A DNA stretch of 34,126 bases, from assembly GCF_030150285.1 (NCBI RefSeq), contig NZ_JASLGE010000084.1, positions 1 through 34,126 on the forward strand. Direction: 5' to 3'. Both the position numbers and the translations under genes were made by a program. The stretch's first letter is position 1. Every line of letters starts with the position of its first letter. The notes under the pieces were generated by a model. It saw only the letters and a program-made list of their open reading frames with translations, did not search any database and was not told the DNA's origin. Below, piece by piece: positions 34,085 to 34,126 of this stretch. This DNA is from Pseudomonas sp. (GTDB lineage Bacteria; Pseudomonadota; Gammaproteobacteria; Pseudomonadales; Pseudomonadaceae).

Positions 34085-34126
34085 ACTCTCTGGTTTTCTC
34101 TTATCTGCAATTAGAAATCCAACGAC

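Overview
The window is about 34 kb of GC-rich DNA from a Pseudomonas, most likely the fluorescens/fragi side of the genus; species cannot be resolved. The case rests on gene order, which follows the P. aeruginosa core-lipopolysaccharide (LPS) locus as I remember it: waaG-waaP-wapP-two more kinases-wapO-wapH-mig-14-dnpA-ssg-wapR-waaL-msbA-hldE, then aldo/keto reductase-FAD oxidoreductase-SMR-waaA, then tolC-thiC. It is also supported by Pseudomonas-style REP palindromes between the genes.

Region 1 (1-4015, +) is a tightly overlapping run: the 3' end of waaG, the core heptose kinase waaP, and three further kinase-fold genes, the last of which carries two kinase domains in tandem. Region 2 (4016-6709) holds a split REP pair and a minus-strand TonB-dependent receptor resembling the PqqU/YncD group, which interrupts the LPS gene order. 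Region 3 (6710-14955, +) resumes the core and surface-sugar genes: wapO carbamoyltransferase, wapH glycosyltransferase, mig-14, dnpA PIG-L deacetylase, a DUF6625-like gene, ssg and wapR. Region 4 (14980-20377) has minus-strand waaL fused to a kinase-like domain, divergent from the lipid A-core flippase msbA, followed by hldE, which makes ADP-heptose.

Region 5 (20378-25450) has REP elements, then minus-strand genes for an unknown protein with a Nudix-like motif, an aldo/keto reductase, an FAD oxidoreductase and an SMR transporter, and finally plus-strand waaA (Kdo transferase). Region 6 (25455-34126) has a 1567-residue dermonecrotic-toxin-like (DUF6543-type) protein and a TolC-family outer-membrane protein on the minus strand, then a thiamine pyrophosphate riboswitch and thiC on the plus strand.

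Together hldE, waaA, waaG, waaP, wapP, wapO, wapH, ssg, wapR, waaL and msbA cover precursor supply, inner-core assembly and phosphorylation, carbamoylation, outer-core glycosylation, flipping and O-antigen ligation. The observations most worth following up are: (i) six kinase-fold domains in five proteins, two of which lack the usual catalytic aspartate; (ii) the WaaL-kinase fusion; (iii) three genes that look inserted relative to P. aeruginosa (PqqU-like receptor, DUF6625-like gene, giant toxin-like gene); (iv) a thiC gene whose last ~145 codons look foreign; and (v) several palindromic repeat families at gene ends and at a riboswitch promoter.
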